Positions 42,296-52,118 of a stretch of 64,000 nt of DNA are shown piece by piece. Position numbers and translations under genes: made by a program. The DNA comes from Marinomonas piezotolerans (GTDB lineage: Bacteria > Pseudomonadota > Gammaproteobacteria > Pseudomonadales > Marinomonadaceae), in assembly GCF_003362755.1 (NCBI RefSeq), contig NZ_QKRA01000003.1, positions 496,001-560,000 on the forward strand. The letters are read 5' to 3'. Under the pieces are notes generated by a model. It did no database searches. It was not told where the DNA came from and saw only the letters and a program-made list of their open reading frames with translations. Position 1 is the first letter of the stretch. Every line of letters starts with the position of its first letter.

Positions 42296-42730
42296 ATGTT
42301 TTTTTCAGTACGTGCATTTATTGTTAGTCTTATTTTGGCGTTAGTGGCGCCTTTAGTGATTGCACCGTTGGTCGGAGTGAATATCGCTCAAGACTATTTA
42401 GTTTATTTTGCTGTTACGTTGGTAGCGGTATATCTTGGTGCAGTTTTTTCTCAAGAAAGCTCTTCTACAAAGACTCAGTCTTCTTCTGAAGACGATCTAC
42501 AAGATGATGAACAGGACGATCGAGAGATCGGGACTGTTAAATGGTTTAATTCATCTAAAGGTTTCGGCTTTTTGACGATGGAGAGTGGTGATGACGTATT
42601 TGTTCACTACCGCGCAATTCGCGGCCGTGGTCGCCGCTTTCTAATTGAAGGCCAGAAAGTCCGTTTTTACGTTACCGAAGGTGAGAAGGGCAAGCAGGCT
42701 GAAAACGTATCTATTGTTAAAACTAACTAA
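42296..42730 (+). CDS. Membrane-anchored cold-shock domain protein
   Basis: 144 residues from ATG 42296 (AAGGA seven bases upstream). Residues about 4-60 form two hydrophobic helices ([21 protein letters not shown] and [18 protein letters not shown]). An acidic Ser/Asp linker follows (about 62-80), then a complete cold-shock domain with [15 protein letters not shown] (RNP1 K-G-F-G-F) and DVFVHYRAI (RNP2-like V-F-V-H). Ordinary Csp proteins are about 70 residues and soluble; this one would place a nucleic-acid-binding domain on the cytoplasmic membrane face. Related proteins occur in marine gammaproteobacteria as far as I recall. Role unknown. Confidence 0.8.
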   Translation: MFFSVRAFIVSLILALVAPLVIAPLVGVNIAQDYLVYFAVTLVAVYLGAVFSQESSSTKTQSSSEDDLQDDEQDDREIGTVKWFNSSKGFGFLTMESGDDVFVHYRAIRGRGRRFLIEGQKVRFYVTEGEKGKQAENVSIVKTN

Positions 42731-42756
42731 GCGACATCATCAATTAAGAGGTTGAA

Positions 42757-43254
42757 ATGGCGACTGTAACTCTAAAAGGTAACCCAATCGAAACGGTAGG
42801 CAACTTGCCTGCGGTTGGCTCAAAAGCACCAGCTTTTGAGTTGGTTAAAACAGATCTTTCTGTAGTTTCTTTAGCTGATTACTCAGGTAAAAAACTCGTA
42901 CTAAATATATTCCCGTCAGTTGATACGCCGACTTGTGCTACATCGGTTCGTAAATTCAATGAAGCGTTATCAAAACTAGAAAACACTGCTGTATTGTGCG
43001 TGTCTGCAGATTTGCCATTTGCTGCTGCACGTTTTTGTGGCGCTGAAGGGCTGGACAATGTCGAAACTGGCTCATCATTCCGCTCTGATTTTGGTGCCGC
43101 TTACGGCGTAACGTTTACCACTGGGCCATTGGTTGGGTTGCTGTCACGTTCGGTAGTCGTTATTAGTGAATCAGGCGAGGTACTGTATACAGAACAAGTC
43201 GCCGAGACTGCAGACGAGCCTGATTACGATGCAGCGCTTGCGGCATTAAGTTAA
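42757..43254 (+). CDS. tpx: Thiol peroxidase Tpx
   Basis: 165 residues. Atypical 2-Cys peroxiredoxin that reduces hydroperoxides with thioredoxin in the periplasm or cytoplasm. Peroxidatic Cys60 in [13 protein letters not shown] and resolving Cys94 in ARFCGAEG, one residue off the E. coli numbers. Ends at a strong bidirectional terminator. Confidence 0.97.
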   Translation: MATVTLKGNPIETVGNLPAVGSKAPAFELVKTDLSVVSLADYSGKKLVLNIFPSVDTPTCATSVRKFNEALSKLENTAVLCVSADLPFAAARFCGAEGLDNVETGSSFRSDFGAAYGVTFTTGPLVGLLSRSVVVISESGEVLYTEQVAETADEPDYDAALAALS

Positions 43255-43276
43255 GCGCGCATTTAGTACTAATTTA

Positions 43277-43308
43277 AAAGGCCATGCTATATTAGCATGG
43301 CCTTTTTT
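43277..43308. terminator. Bidirectional terminator between tpx and panD
   Basis: AAAAGGCCATGCTA and TAGCATGGCCTTTTTT with a three-base loop. Runs of A and T on the two sides let it work for both converging genes. Confidence 0.95.
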
Positions 43309-43327
43309 GTTGCCTGTAAGCTGACGG

Positions 43328-43708
43328 CTAGTCAACTTGCACAGGAATTGTATGGGTTGTTCGTTCGACAGAGTTGTCGTTGTTTAGGTAAACGAGCTTG
43401 GGTTTGAAAGTGGTTGCTTCCGCTTCATCCATTTGACCGTATGCAGCAATGATGACACGATCACCTACCTGCACCTTGCGTGCCGCTGCGCCGTTCATTG
43501 ATATCGTACCGGATCCTGCTTCGGCTAAAATCACATAGGTGTGAAAGCGCTCACCGTTATCAACATTATAAATGTCGATTTTTTCAAATTCTCTAAGCCC
43601 AGCGAGTGTCACCAGATCACTATCAATGGCACAGGAGCCGTCGTACCAAAGTTCTGCTTGAGTGACGGCTGCCATATGAAGTTTGCCTTTCAGCAATGTA
43701 ATTTGCAT
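43328..43708 (-). CDS. panD: Aspartate 1-decarboxylase
   Basis: 126 residues. Makes beta-alanine for pantothenate. Pyruvoyl enzyme that cleaves itself at Gly24-Ser25 in WYDGSCAID. The motifs [20 protein letters not shown] and [11 protein letters not shown] are typical. It lies away from panB and panC, which are not in this window. Confidence 0.96.
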   Translation of the reverse strand: MQITLLKGKLHMAAVTQAELWYDGSCAIDSDLVTLAGLREFEKIDIYNVDNGERFHTYVILAEAGSGTISMNGAAARKVQVGDRVIIAAYGQMDEAEATTFKPKLVYLNNDNSVERTTHTIPVQVD

Positions 43709-43753
43709 AGTTTGTCTTTACTCTCAAATGTATGGCGTGATGGTGGAGCAATA

Positions 43754-44125
43754 TTAGCGCCAAATATAGGGGCCTTCGCCATGTGAGTTAATGCGCCACC
43801 ATAGGTCGGGATCGTCCTTAGAGTCTTCTTGCCATCCCTGTATGTTGCACCGTATTTCACATGCTAATGCTTCATAAGCTTGCTTTGCACATTCTGCATC
43901 GTTATCCCAAGGAGTGTGAGCAGAATCAAACCAAACTGATGTAAAACGCTTACCGGCTGCTCTCTCTAGAATTGTCACAGGGATAATAGCCGTATTGTAA
44001 GTTATTGTGAGCTTGGCCCCCGTATCATTGGTTGCTATGCCTGAGACTTCAAAATCTTGATTAAGCCAGTTGATAATATTCTCAGTAGGGCAAGATAATA
44101 CGTATATTTCGATATCGGGCTGCAT
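43754..44125 (-). CDS. Conserved-looking hypothetical protein, 123 residues
   Basis: Starts MQPDIEIYVLSCPTENIINWLN and has alternating strand/helix elements, three Trp in the last third and the ending WWRINSHGEGPYIWR. No signal peptide or membrane segment. The start is two bases short of the stop of the upstream membrane protein gene, so it is probably co-transcribed with it and dapE. I recognise the type from gammaproteobacteria near dapE but cannot name a family or role. Confidence 0.65.
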   Translation of the reverse strand: MQPDIEIYVLSCPTENIINWLNQDFEVSGIATNDTGAKLTITYNTAIIPVTILERAAGKRFTSVWFDSAHTPWDNDAECAKQAYEALACEIRCNIQGWQEDSKDDPDLWWRINSHGEGPYIWR

Positions 44126-44130
44126 AGGAG

Positions 44131-44406
44131 CTAGTCCTTTTTATTTAGCATGTGATAAATACGCAATACGCTCATGGATAAATATCCTATGAGCGACCAT
44201 GTAATACCTATACCAGCTATACCCAATCCAAGAAGCGCAATGATTTCTCGCGACAGGGAATCTAGCAAGAGGTTGTCGGCAACAAATATCATGAGCACTC
44301 CAAAGGCGAAAAGTAAGCCGCCTTGTATCAACTTCATTAACGCAAGCTTTGGGTTATTGCCAAGCTTCAATGCCAGTTGGTGAATAAAGTTAAGGAGTTT
44401 GTTCAT
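44131..44406 (-). CDS. Small inner-membrane protein (unknown)
   Basis: 91 residues with two hydrophobic segments (about 27-44, GGLLFAFGVLMIFVAD; 57-77, IALLGLGIAGIGITWSLIGYL) and a basic end. Located nine bases downstream of dapE and just before the 123-residue gene, in one leftward operon. Function unknown. Confidence 0.6.
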   Translation of the reverse strand: MNKLLNFIHQLALKLGNNPKLALMKLIQGGLLFAFGVLMIFVADNLLLDSLSREIIALLGLGIAGIGITWSLIGYLSMSVLRIYHMLNKKD

Positions 44407-44414
44407 GAAAAAGA

Positions 44415-45554
44415 TTAGTTTGCCATTAGGTTTTCTAGAATACGCTGGTAGATGGTTGAAAGCTGGTTAAGGCTCTCTGCTTCAACACACTCGTTTAATT
44501 GGTGAATTGTCGCATTTATGGGACCTAATTCAACTACTTGCGTACCCATTTTAGCGATAAAGCGGCCATCTGATGTGCCGCCAGACGTTGACAGTTGAGG
44601 GGTCACGTTGACAGTACGCTCAACTGCATCAATCATCGCATCGACTAGGTTACCGGGTTTGGTAAGAAAGGGGAGCCCATTGTAAGTCCACTCAATATCA
44701 TAATCGAGTTGATGCTTGTTTAGAATAGTGACCACTTTCTCTTTAAGATCCTCAAATGTTAACTCAGATGAGAAACGGAAGTTAAATTGAGCAGAGAGTG
44801 TTCCAGGTACAACGTTTGTTGCGCCAGTTCCAGAGTGGATATTGGAAACTTGGAAGCTAGTAGGGGGAAAGAAGTCGTTACCGTTATCCCATTCAGTAGA
44901 GGCGAGCTCGTCGAGTACAGGTGCTGCTAAATGGATAGGGTTTACTGCTAGGTGCGGATAGGCAACGTGGCCTTGTTTGCCATAGACCGTTAAATCTCCA
45001 CTAAAAGAGCCGCGGCGGCCGTTTTTGATAATGTCGCCTAACGTGTGAGTGCTAGAGGGCTCTCCAACAATACACCAATCAACTTGCTCATTGCGTGCCA
45101 TTAGCGCGTCGACTACGCGTGTCGTTCCGTCGACGAATGGACCTTCTTCATCGCTAGTGATCAAAAAAGAAATCTGTCCATTATGATTTGGATGGGCGGT
45201 AACAAAGGCCTCGACAGCGGTGATCATCGACGCCAGGCTGCCTTTCATATCCGCCGCACCGCGCCCATAGAGGACTCCATCAATGATTTCTGGTTTGAAG
45301 GGGGGAACTGTCCACTCGTTCTCAGGGCCAGTTGGCACGACATCTGTGTGACCTGCAAAGCACAAATTAGGACCGCTGTTACCTCGTTTGGCATAAAAAT
45401 TTTTTACATCTCCAAAAGGCATGCGTTCGATGTCAAAACCGAGTTTTTCGAGGCGGGCAATCATCAGATCTTGGCAGCCTGCGTCCTCAGGCGTGACGGA
45501 TGGTCGGGAAATCAAGTCTAAAGCAAGCTCTAGAGTCGGTGTTAATTGGGTCAT
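44415..45554 (-). CDS. dapE: Succinyl-diaminopimelate desuccinylase
   Basis: 379 residues. Di-zinc amidohydrolase of the succinylase branch of lysine/diaminopimelate synthesis. Metal ligands in [12 protein letters not shown], the D in [11 protein letters not shown] in TSDEEGP, and the His near the C terminus ([11 protein letters not shown]). [11 protein letters not shown] binds substrate. It follows dapC, dapD and the ArsC-like gene in the same direction, forming a dap cluster. Confidence 0.97.
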   Translation of the reverse strand: MTQLTPTLELALDLISRPSVTPEDAGCQDLMIARLEKLGFDIERMPFGDVKNFYAKRGNSGPNLCFAGHTDVVPTGPENEWTVPPFKPEIIDGVLYGRGAADMKGSLASMITAVEAFVTAHPNHNGQISFLITSDEEGPFVDGTTRVVDALMARNEQVDWCIVGEPSSTHTLGDIIKNGRRGSFSGDLTVYGKQGHVAYPHLAVNPIHLAAPVLDELASTEWDNGNDFFPPTSFQVSNIHSGTGATNVVPGTLSAQFNFRFSSELTFEDLKEKVVTILNKHQLDYDIEWTYNGLPFLTKPGNLVDAMIDAVERTVNVTPQLSTSGGTSDGRFIAKMGTQVVELGPINATIHQLNECVEAESLNQLSTIYQRILENLMAN

Positions 45555-45623
45555 TCTTTACCTTTGCCTTATGTTTGGTTACTTTAGCTCTTTGCCTACA
45601 CGACAAACAACTAGGATGACGTA

Positions 45624-45839
45624 ATGAGATTTGGTGTATTGGGGCTTGTGACTATTCTATTATCAGGTTGTAGTTTTTTTCACGACAGTAGCGGTGAAAA
45701 ACAAGTACAAGAGGCTTATTATGTACCAGTAATCCGTGGTGACGGAAGGTCACCTAGAGAAGAGCGAGTTCGCCCAGTTCAAATTTCAGATAAAAAGCTG
45801 TCTGAAACCTCTCCTTATACGCCGGTTCTTAAAGAATAG
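45624..45839 (+). CDS. Small lipoprotein (unknown)
   Basis: 71 residues. Signal peptide FGVLGLVTILLSGC with lipobox LLSGC, Cys16 to be lipidated. The mature part is short, charged and lacks a hydrophobic core (SGEKQVQEAYYVPVIRGDG...). It diverges from dapE and faces the ArsC-like gene. Possibly an envelope stabilising peptide, but I have no firm family. Confidence 0.6.
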   Translation: MRFGVLGLVTILLSGCSFFHDSSGEKQVQEAYYVPVIRGDGRSPREERVRPVQISDKKLSETSPYTPVLKE

Positions 45840-45846
45840 CTTGAGC

Positions 45847-46194
45847 TTAGATGCCGAAAATCTCTGAATATTGTTCTGGTTTAAAGCCGAGCGTGAGCGT
45901 GCCGTTGTGGTCTAATAATGGGCGTTTGATCATCGCTGGTTTATCCAAGAGTACAGATATGGCCAATTCATCAGTCATATTTTCTTGTTGCGTTTTATCT
46001 AATTGACGCCATGTTGTGCCGCGCTTATTAATTAAGTTTTCCCACCCCAAGACCTCAATCCACTGCTCTACTTGCTCATGGGTTAGGCCATCTTTTCGGT
46101 AATCATGGAAGACGTAAGTCACGTTGTTATCATTAAGCCAACGTTGTGCTTTTTTCATGGTGTCGCAGTTTTTTATGCCATAAATGGTGGTCAT
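45847..46194 (-). CDS. ArsC/Spx-family protein (YffB-like)
   Basis: 115 residues from the ATG at 46194; an earlier in-frame ATG at 46257 lies inside the terminator hairpin and is unlikely. Thioredoxin-like fold: TTIYGIKNCDTMKKAQRWLN at the N terminus with a single active-site Cys, KDGLTHEQVEQWIEVLGWENLINKRGTTWRQL, then MIKRPLLDHNGTLTLGF with R-P-L. E. coli YffB has the same pattern and is not a true arsenate reductase. Conserved between dapD and dapE in pseudomonad-type genomes. Confidence 0.85.
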   Translation of the reverse strand: MTTIYGIKNCDTMKKAQRWLNDNNVTYVFHDYRKDGLTHEQVEQWIEVLGWENLINKRGTTWRQLDKTQQENMTDELAISVLLDKPAMIKRPLLDHNGTLTLGFKPEQYSEIFGI

Positions 46195-46216
46195 GTCATG
46201 CTCCGAGAACAGAAAT

Positions 46217-46249
46217 GAAAAATGCCGAAGGTGGTTACTTCGGCATTTT
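46217..46249. terminator. Terminator downstream of dapD
   Basis: AAAATGCCGAAG and CTTCGGCATTTT, 12 base pairs with a seven-base loop. Symmetric A/T runs; it serves the leftward dapD transcript. Confidence 0.9.
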
Positions 46250-46261
46250 GATAGCATTATC

Positions 46262-47299
46262 TTAGTTATGTGCGTGTAATGCTTCGTTTAACGCGATGGC
46301 ACTTTTGTTTGTTTTGCATTCGATAGCGCCAGTTTCAGAGTTACGACGGAATAAAAGGTCGGATTGACCTGATAGTTCACGTGCTTTGACGTTTGAAACA
46401 ACTTGGTTATTTTCATCAAGAACCGCGACTTTTGAGCCAGCAGTGATGTACAAGCCAGATTCGACGGTACAACGATCACCTAAACCAATGCCAATGCCTG
46501 CGTTCGCACCGATCAAGCACTCTTCACCGACAGCAATCACGATATTGCCGCCTCCAGAAAGAGTCCCCATCGTCGAGCAGCCACCCCCCAAATCAGAACC
46601 GTTGCCAACAACGACGCCAGCAGAAATTCGACCTTCTACCATGCTTGTGCCTAGTGTGCCTGCATTGAAGTTCACAAAGCCTTCATGCATCACTGTCGTG
46701 CCTTCTCCTAGGTGCGCCCCTAAACGTATCCGAGCGGCGTCGCCAATACGAACACCTGTCGGTACCACGAAGTTGGTCATTTTAGGGAACTTATCCACAC
46801 TGAACACTTCGATTGTGCGGCCTTCCATACGAGCAGTGAGTTGGCGGTCAGCTAATTCACGTACATCAATAGGACCTTCGCTGGTCCACGCTGTGTTAAC
46901 GAGTAAGCCGAACATGCCGTCTAGAACAGTATTGTGAGGCTTAACTTGGCGATGGGAGATGAGTTGTAACTTCAAGTAGACTTCTGCGGGATTCGCTGGG
47001 GCTTTGTCTTCTTCTAGGATGCAAAGTACTACAGGCTGCGTGGATGCTTTTAAGCGTGATGCACGTTCGGCCAGCTCAACGTGTCCTGCTTTAAGTAGTG
47101 TTAAGTGAAGGCGATTAAGGTCGCTTTCGTCCAAGACTAAGGTTGCATTGCCGCCTTCGTAGTTAGTGCTTTCGATCACGGCATCAATAATACTTTTATC
47201 CGGTGAAACACTTGGTGAAGGATAAAACACTTCAAGCCATGTGCCTTCTTTGTTTTGGGTGCCGATACCTAAGCCAATTGCGAATGTAGTGTTACTCAT
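46262..47299 (-). CDS. dapD: Tetrahydrodipicolinate N-succinyltransferase, long form
   Basis: 345 residues. Transfers succinyl from CoA to tetrahydrodipicolinate. This is the long form (about 345 residues) found in pseudomonads and actinobacteria rather than the 274-residue E. coli type. The left-handed beta-helix hexapeptide repeats run from about 180 to 290 (VRIGDAARIRLGAHLGEGTTVM, GAGIGIGLGDRC-like turns). ISAGVVVGNGSDLGGG holds the active-site loop. It follows dapC and precedes the ArsC-like gene. Confidence 0.94.
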   Translation of the reverse strand: MSNTTFAIGLGIGTQNKEGTWLEVFYPSPSVSPDKSIIDAVIESTNYEGGNATLVLDESDLNRLHLTLLKAGHVELAERASRLKASTQPVVLCILEEDKAPANPAEVYLKLQLISHRQVKPHNTVLDGMFGLLVNTAWTSEGPIDVRELADRQLTARMEGRTIEVFSVDKFPKMTNFVVPTGVRIGDAARIRLGAHLGEGTTVMHEGFVNFNAGTLGTSMVEGRISAGVVVGNGSDLGGGCSTMGTLSGGGNIVIAVGEECLIGANAGIGIGLGDRCTVESGLYITAGSKVAVLDENNQVVSNVKARELSGQSDLLFRRNSETGAIECKTNKSAIALNEALHAHN

Positions 47300-47329
47300 T
47301 TAGAAAAATGCTCCTAAGAATAGGGTTAA

Positions 47330-48526
47330 TTAAAGGGGTTTATTATGTTTGTTTATGAAGCGGGCAATGCGTTGGGCTGCTTCGACACACTCGGATTCTT
47401 CCGCAACCAGCGCCATACGTACGTGGTTTGTACCAGGGTTGTGTCCGTCGACATCTCGGCCCAGGTAGCTTCCCGGCAGTACCAATACTGATTCCTCTTC
47501 ATAGAGTTTTATACAGAATGTCTCGTCGTTCATGGGAAGTTTGGGCCATAAGTAGAACCCTGCTTCAGGCTTGCTGATATCCATAACAGGCGCAAGTATC
47601 TCCAAGACTTGATCAAATTTACGCTGGTAGATGTCACGGTTTAAAGAAACGTGTGCCTCATCGCTCCATGCTGTAACGGATGCGTCCTGATGATGTATTG
47701 GCATAGCGCAACCATGATACGTTCGATAGAGCAAAAACGGTGCAAGAAGCTCGGCATCTCCTGCAACGAAGCCAGAACGAAGACCTGGTAGATTTGAGCG
47801 CTTTGAAAGCGATTGGAATATCAAACAGTTTTTGAATGATGGGTTACCTAGCTGTGTACAGGCGTCGAGCAACCCAAGAGGTTTTTCATCGAAATATATT
47901 TCTGAATAGCACTCATCTGCAACAATGGTGAAATTATACTGTTTGGCTTTGTTGATGAGGTATTCGTATTCCTCCAGCGTTGTTACGCTTCCTGCGGGGT
48001 TGTTTGGGGAGCAGACGAATAAAAGCTCACATCGTTGCCAAACCTTATCAGAAACCGCTTTATAATCGATTTTGTAATGATTTTCAGCGTTACATGGAAG
48101 GTAGTGCAGTTCGGCACCGGCTAAAATGCCAGCGCCTTCGTAAATTTGATAAAACGGGTTTGGACTAACGACAAGAGGTTGATCTTTTTCGCCAACTAGT
48201 GCCTGAGTAATAGCGAAAAGTGCCTCTCGGGTCCCTGTGACTGGCAAGATCTGAGTGTCTGCGTCAAGCGATGTAAGGTTGAAGCGATTGCTAGCCCAAT
48301 TGGCGATGGCTTGGCGTAAGCGCGCCTCACCTTTTGTTGCTGGATATTTTGAAACACCATCTAAGGATTTTTTCAGTGTATCAATGACAATACTTGGCGC
48401 TTCGTGTTGAGGCTCACCGATGGTTAGTTTTATCAGTGGCAACTCTGGGTTAGGTTGGAGGCCATTAAGTAAGTCGGCAAGCTTTTGAAACGGGTAAGGA
48501 TGTAGTGATCGAATAAGAGGATTCAT
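47330..48526 (-). CDS. dapC: Succinyldiaminopimelate transaminase
   Basis: 398 residues from the ATG at 48526 (the N-terminal extension upstream of it runs into glnD). Class I/II aminotransferase forming N-succinyl-diaminopimelate. N terminus MNPLIRSLHPYPFQKL is typical. PLP phosphate and ring contacts in LPVTGTREALFA, CSPNNPAGSVT and DECYSEIYF; the PLP lysine is in FQSLSKRSNLPGLRSGF. It lies directly behind glnD, with its start just before the glnD stop. Confidence 0.95.
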   Translation of the reverse strand: MNPLIRSLHPYPFQKLADLLNGLQPNPELPLIKLTIGEPQHEAPSIVIDTLKKSLDGVSKYPATKGEARLRQAIANWASNRFNLTSLDADTQILPVTGTREALFAITQALVGEKDQPLVVSPNPFYQIYEGAGILAGAELHYLPCNAENHYKIDYKAVSDKVWQRCELLFVCSPNNPAGSVTTLEEYEYLINKAKQYNFTIVADECYSEIYFDEKPLGLLDACTQLGNPSFKNCLIFQSLSKRSNLPGLRSGFVAGDAELLAPFLLYRTYHGCAMPIHHQDASVTAWSDEAHVSLNRDIYQRKFDQVLEILAPVMDISKPEAGFYLWPKLPMNDETFCIKLYEEESVLVLPGSYLGRDVDGHNPGTNHVRMALVAEESECVEAAQRIARFINKHNKPL

Positions 48527-48530
48527 GAGT

Positions 48531-51230
48531 TTATTGTTCCGTGGCCTGAGAGAAGCGGTCAATGCTGTCTTTCAGAGTGTTACAAAGATGGTCCATGCGC
48601 ACAGGGTCGGTGATTAAATCACCATTATCTTCAGTGATATAAAAAGTGTCTTCCACTCGCTCGCCTAAAGTGGCGATTTTAGCTTTGTGTAGCATCAGTT
48701 TTTGTTCCATAAAGAACTGACCAATCATAGCTAGTAAGCCTGGGCGATCGGGAGCCGTGACCTCTAAAGCAGACCACACCTCTTCTGGTTGACTTACAAA
48801 GTGTACGGTAGACGGAGCGTTGAAAATCTTTAAGTGACGAGGAGTGAACCGCTTAATCACGCTTTCATAAAGTGATGGTGAGTCGAGCTGCTCAATTAAG
48901 GTCTCTTTCATGATTTCTATGCGGTCTTTGTCTAGATATAAATTCGTGTCGTTGTTATCTAGATTCTCCATTACGACAAACGTATCAAGACTATAGTTGT
49001 CGGTGGTTGTATTAATTTTAGCATCGAGGATGGTAAGCCCCATTTGCTCGAATAGGGCTGCCGTCACTGCGAAAAGGTGGCTAGCGATAGGGGTGTAGAT
49101 AAAGACCTTGCTTGCACCAGAAAAATTGCGCCCGCCAAGAGAACTAATTGCAACTAAGGGTTTTGTGCTGGGGCGATGTTTTAAAATCGCTTCTGTATTC
49201 CACGCAATTTCATCGCCACTGGAACGAATGAAATACTCTTCTTCGATTTTTTCCCATATTTCTTCAGCGTCGATCATGTCGATATTACGCTCTATCAAAA
49301 TCTCGAGGGCTCGCTGCTTGTGTTCGTCGCTTTGCATTTCAGCATCAATAGGGGAGTCAAGTCCACGACGAAGCGCGCGTTTCGTTTCTAAATATAGTTG
49401 TCGCATTAAGGCAGCGCGCCAGCTGTTCCACATGGTGGGGTTGGTTGCATTGATATCAGCTACCGTCAGTAGGAAAAGGTAATCGAGATGCTCTTGGTCT
49501 TTAACAATGCTCGCAAATTCCCAAATTACTTCTGGATCAGAGATGTCTTTTCTTTGAGCTGTAACAGACATTAGTAAGTGGTGCCTTACTAGCCAAACAA
49601 TTAAATCCGTCTCACGTTTGCTTAGGTTATGGCGCTCACAAAATTCTCGTGCATCAACGCACCCCAGCTCTGAGTGATCGCCACCTCTACCTTTTGCAAT
49701 ATCGTGATAGAGGCCTGCGATATATAGCAATTCTACTTTTGGCACATGGCGGATTGTTTGGGAGGAAATAGGAAATTTAGCGCGACTTTCTGGTAACCAG
49801 AAACGACGGAGGTTCTCTACCAGCTGCAAGGTGTGGGCATCGACGGTATAGATGTGAAACAAGTCATGTTGCATCTGTCCGATGATGCTGGCGAACTCAG
49901 GTAGGTATCGCCCCAGCAAACCAATATGCTTCATTGAACGCAACGCCCGAGTCATGCGATAGGGGCTCGCAATAATATCTAAAAACAGTTGGGTATTCTC
50001 GGGAGTGTTACGATAATCATCATCGACTAGATCAAGGTTGTCGCGAAGTGCTCGCATAGTATACGCGCGGATGCCTTGTATGTTGTCGTGTTCTCCCATG
50101 ATTTTGTATAGCTCAAGCATGGCAGATGGTGTTTTTTGAAAGACATCTGGCGAACGAATTTCAAGTTGCCCATTTACGATTTGAAAGCGCTCGTTAACGA
50201 TCTCTATATCTGGTTCCTGTTCTGAAAGCAGGAAGGATTCTTCAAAGTGCTGTAGAAGTAGATCGTTCAGTTGTTGAATGGCAGCAACACTTTGGTAATA
50301 GCCTTGCATAAAGCGTTCAACGTTTCGCTTAAGGTCTTTGTCATCAAAGCCAAAAATCTTTGCAAGAGTTCTTTGATGATCAAAAAGAAGGCGATCTTCC
50401 TTTCGGCCAACGGTCATGTGTAGTGCCCAGCGAATCCGCCATATAGAGGCTACAGCCCCTTTCAATTGGATGTATTCATCTTCAGAGAGGAATTCTTTAT
50501 CGATAAGAGCGCTAAGTCGATGAGTGTGTAGGTGGCGTTTGGCTACCCAGTCAATCACCTGCATGTCTCGTAAGCCACCAGGGCACTCTTTTATGTTGGG
50601 CTCTAAGTTATAGGCGGTGTTCTGATATTTTGCGTGGCGTTCTTCCTGCTCAGCTATTTTGGCTCGGTAAAATGACCTACCATCCCACATATGGTTGACG
50701 TCGATTTTGAGCTTTAAGTTGGCAAGAAGCTCTGGGTCGCCAGATAAGTTTCGTGACTCAATTAAGTTTGTGATGACTGTTACATCGTTGGCAGCGAGTT
50801 CTGCACATTGAGATACTGAGCGTACTGAGTGGCCGACATCTAATTTCAAGTCCCAAAGGAAGGTAATAAACGCTTCCATTTTTTCTGCTGAAGGCTCAGC
50901 ACCGTCGCGAATAAGAATGAGTAGGTCTATGTCCGATTTCGGGTGAAGCTCTCCCCGGCCATACCCGCCGACAGCGATCATTGCAACACCCTTTTCAAGG
51001 TCTAGCCCTGCTCGTTGCCAAGCCGCTTGCATCACTTCGTCATAAAGCCTGGAAAGCCCCTTAACCAATTTATCAATTGGATAAAGATCATGAAATAAAT
51101 CGTCGTAGGATTTTGTTTTTTCATTGATCAGTTCGCGGAACCGTTTGGCTCCGGTTTTAGCAGACGCCATCTCAAGCTTTTCAGCTTCGCTAAATAAAGG
51201 TGGGGCATCTGGAAAAGCAGGGAAATCCAT
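48531..51230 (-). CDS. glnD: Bifunctional uridylyltransferase/uridylyl-removing enzyme GlnD
   Basis: 899 residues. Senses glutamine and adds or removes UMP on PII proteins. Nucleotidyltransferase site GGYGRGELHPKSDIDLLIL (about 87-105), GlnD linker, HD domain with LYHDIAKGRGGDHSELG (about 505-521) for UMP removal, and two C-terminal ACT domains (SKVFIYTPIASHLFAVTAAL; ALEVTAPDRPGLLAMIGQF). The map-glnD-dapC order is widespread in gammaproteobacteria. Confidence 0.97.
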   Translation of the reverse strand: MDFPAFPDAPPLFSEAEKLEMASAKTGAKRFRELINEKTKSYDDLFHDLYPIDKLVKGLSRLYDEVMQAAWQRAGLDLEKGVAMIAVGGYGRGELHPKSDIDLLILIRDGAEPSAEKMEAFITFLWDLKLDVGHSVRSVSQCAELAANDVTVITNLIESRNLSGDPELLANLKLKIDVNHMWDGRSFYRAKIAEQEERHAKYQNTAYNLEPNIKECPGGLRDMQVIDWVAKRHLHTHRLSALIDKEFLSEDEYIQLKGAVASIWRIRWALHMTVGRKEDRLLFDHQRTLAKIFGFDDKDLKRNVERFMQGYYQSVAAIQQLNDLLLQHFEESFLLSEQEPDIEIVNERFQIVNGQLEIRSPDVFQKTPSAMLELYKIMGEHDNIQGIRAYTMRALRDNLDLVDDDYRNTPENTQLFLDIIASPYRMTRALRSMKHIGLLGRYLPEFASIIGQMQHDLFHIYTVDAHTLQLVENLRRFWLPESRAKFPISSQTIRHVPKVELLYIAGLYHDIAKGRGGDHSELGCVDAREFCERHNLSKRETDLIVWLVRHHLLMSVTAQRKDISDPEVIWEFASIVKDQEHLDYLFLLTVADINATNPTMWNSWRAALMRQLYLETKRALRRGLDSPIDAEMQSDEHKQRALEILIERNIDMIDAEEIWEKIEEEYFIRSSGDEIAWNTEAILKHRPSTKPLVAISSLGGRNFSGASKVFIYTPIASHLFAVTAALFEQMGLTILDAKINTTTDNYSLDTFVVMENLDNNDTNLYLDKDRIEIMKETLIEQLDSPSLYESVIKRFTPRHLKIFNAPSTVHFVSQPEEVWSALEVTAPDRPGLLAMIGQFFMEQKLMLHKAKIATLGERVEDTFYITEDNGDLITDPVRMDHLCNTLKDSIDRFSQATEQ

Positions 51231-51266
51231 ACAGGGCCTCTTTAAAGTGTCGGCGGAGAAATAGGT

Positions 51267-52118
51267 TTAAATTGTTTCTTCTGGACGTAGCGTGAGTACT
51301 TCTACGCCATCGGCTGTAACCAGCAATGTGTGCTCGTACTGCGCTGACAAGCGGCCATCTTTAGTTTTCGCAATCCAGTTATCAGGGCCGGTATGCTTAA
51401 CTTGCTTTTTGCCTGCATTGATCATAGGTTCGATGGTTAGTGTCATACCTTCCTCAAGCGCGACTCCTGTACCTGCTTTGCCGTAATGTGCAACTTGAGG
51501 TTCACCATGGAATGTCGTTCCCACTCCATGGCCACAGTACTCCTCCACTACAGAGTAGTGATGTTTATGGGCATGGTCGGATATCGCAGCACCGATATCA
51601 CCAAGACGTACACCTGGTTTTACCATTCGAATGGCAAGGTACAGGCTCTCTTGGGTCACTTTACATAAGCGTTCTGCATGTGGTGCGACTGACCCTGCAA
51701 AAAACATCTTGCTGGTATCGCCATAGTAACCATCTTTGATAACGGTAATATCGATGTTGACAACATCACCTTTTTTTAGAAGTTTGTCGTTCGGAATGCC
51801 ATGACAAATGACATCGTTAACGGACGTGCAACAAGATTTCGGGAACCCGTGATAGTTTAGTGGGGCAGGAATGGCGCCTTGTTCCGCAACAATGTAGTTA
51901 TGAGCGATAATATCGAGCTGCTCAGTAGAGACGCCTGGTACAACATATTGTTCAAGCATTGTCAGTACTTCGCTGGCAAGTCTGCCAGCAGTTCGCATGC
52001 CTTCAATATCGTTTATGTCAGTAAAACGGGTCGCCGCAGGGCGTGGTGTCCAAACGGGAACGTCTACCCGACCGTTAGCGGTTAGCTCATTAACTTTTTG
52101 TAGGATCTCATTGCTCAT
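51267..52118 (-). CDS. map: Methionine aminopeptidase, type I
   Basis: 283 residues, about 20 longer at the N terminus than E. coli MetAP. Removes N-terminal Met from nascent proteins. Metal site from D in NIDITVIKDGYYGDTSKMF, H in CGHGVGTTFHGEPQ, E in LTIEPMI and the last E in YEHTLLVT. CCTSVNDVICHGIP is the substrate pocket. It diverges from rpsB, the usual arrangement. Confidence 0.97.
   Translation of the reverse strand: MSNEILQKVNELTANGRVDVPVWTPRPAATRFTDINDIEGMRTAGRLASEVLTMLEQYVVPGVSTEQLDIIAHNYIVAEQGAIPAPLNYHGFPKSCCTSVNDVICHGIPNDKLLKKGDVVNIDITVIKDGYYGDTSKMFFAGSVAPHAERLCKVTQESLYLAIRMVKPGVRLGDIGAAISDHAHKHHYSVVEEYCGHGVGTTFHGEPQVAHYGKAGTGVALEEGMTLTIEPMINAGKKQVKHTGPDNWIAKTKDGRLSAQYEHTLLVTADGVEVLTLRPEETI

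Noticed and set aside
45847..46257. Longer N terminus for the ArsC-like protein
   Set aside because: The additional 21 residues would be encoded by the dapD terminator hairpin; ATG 46194 has a CGGAG signal and matches the family start.
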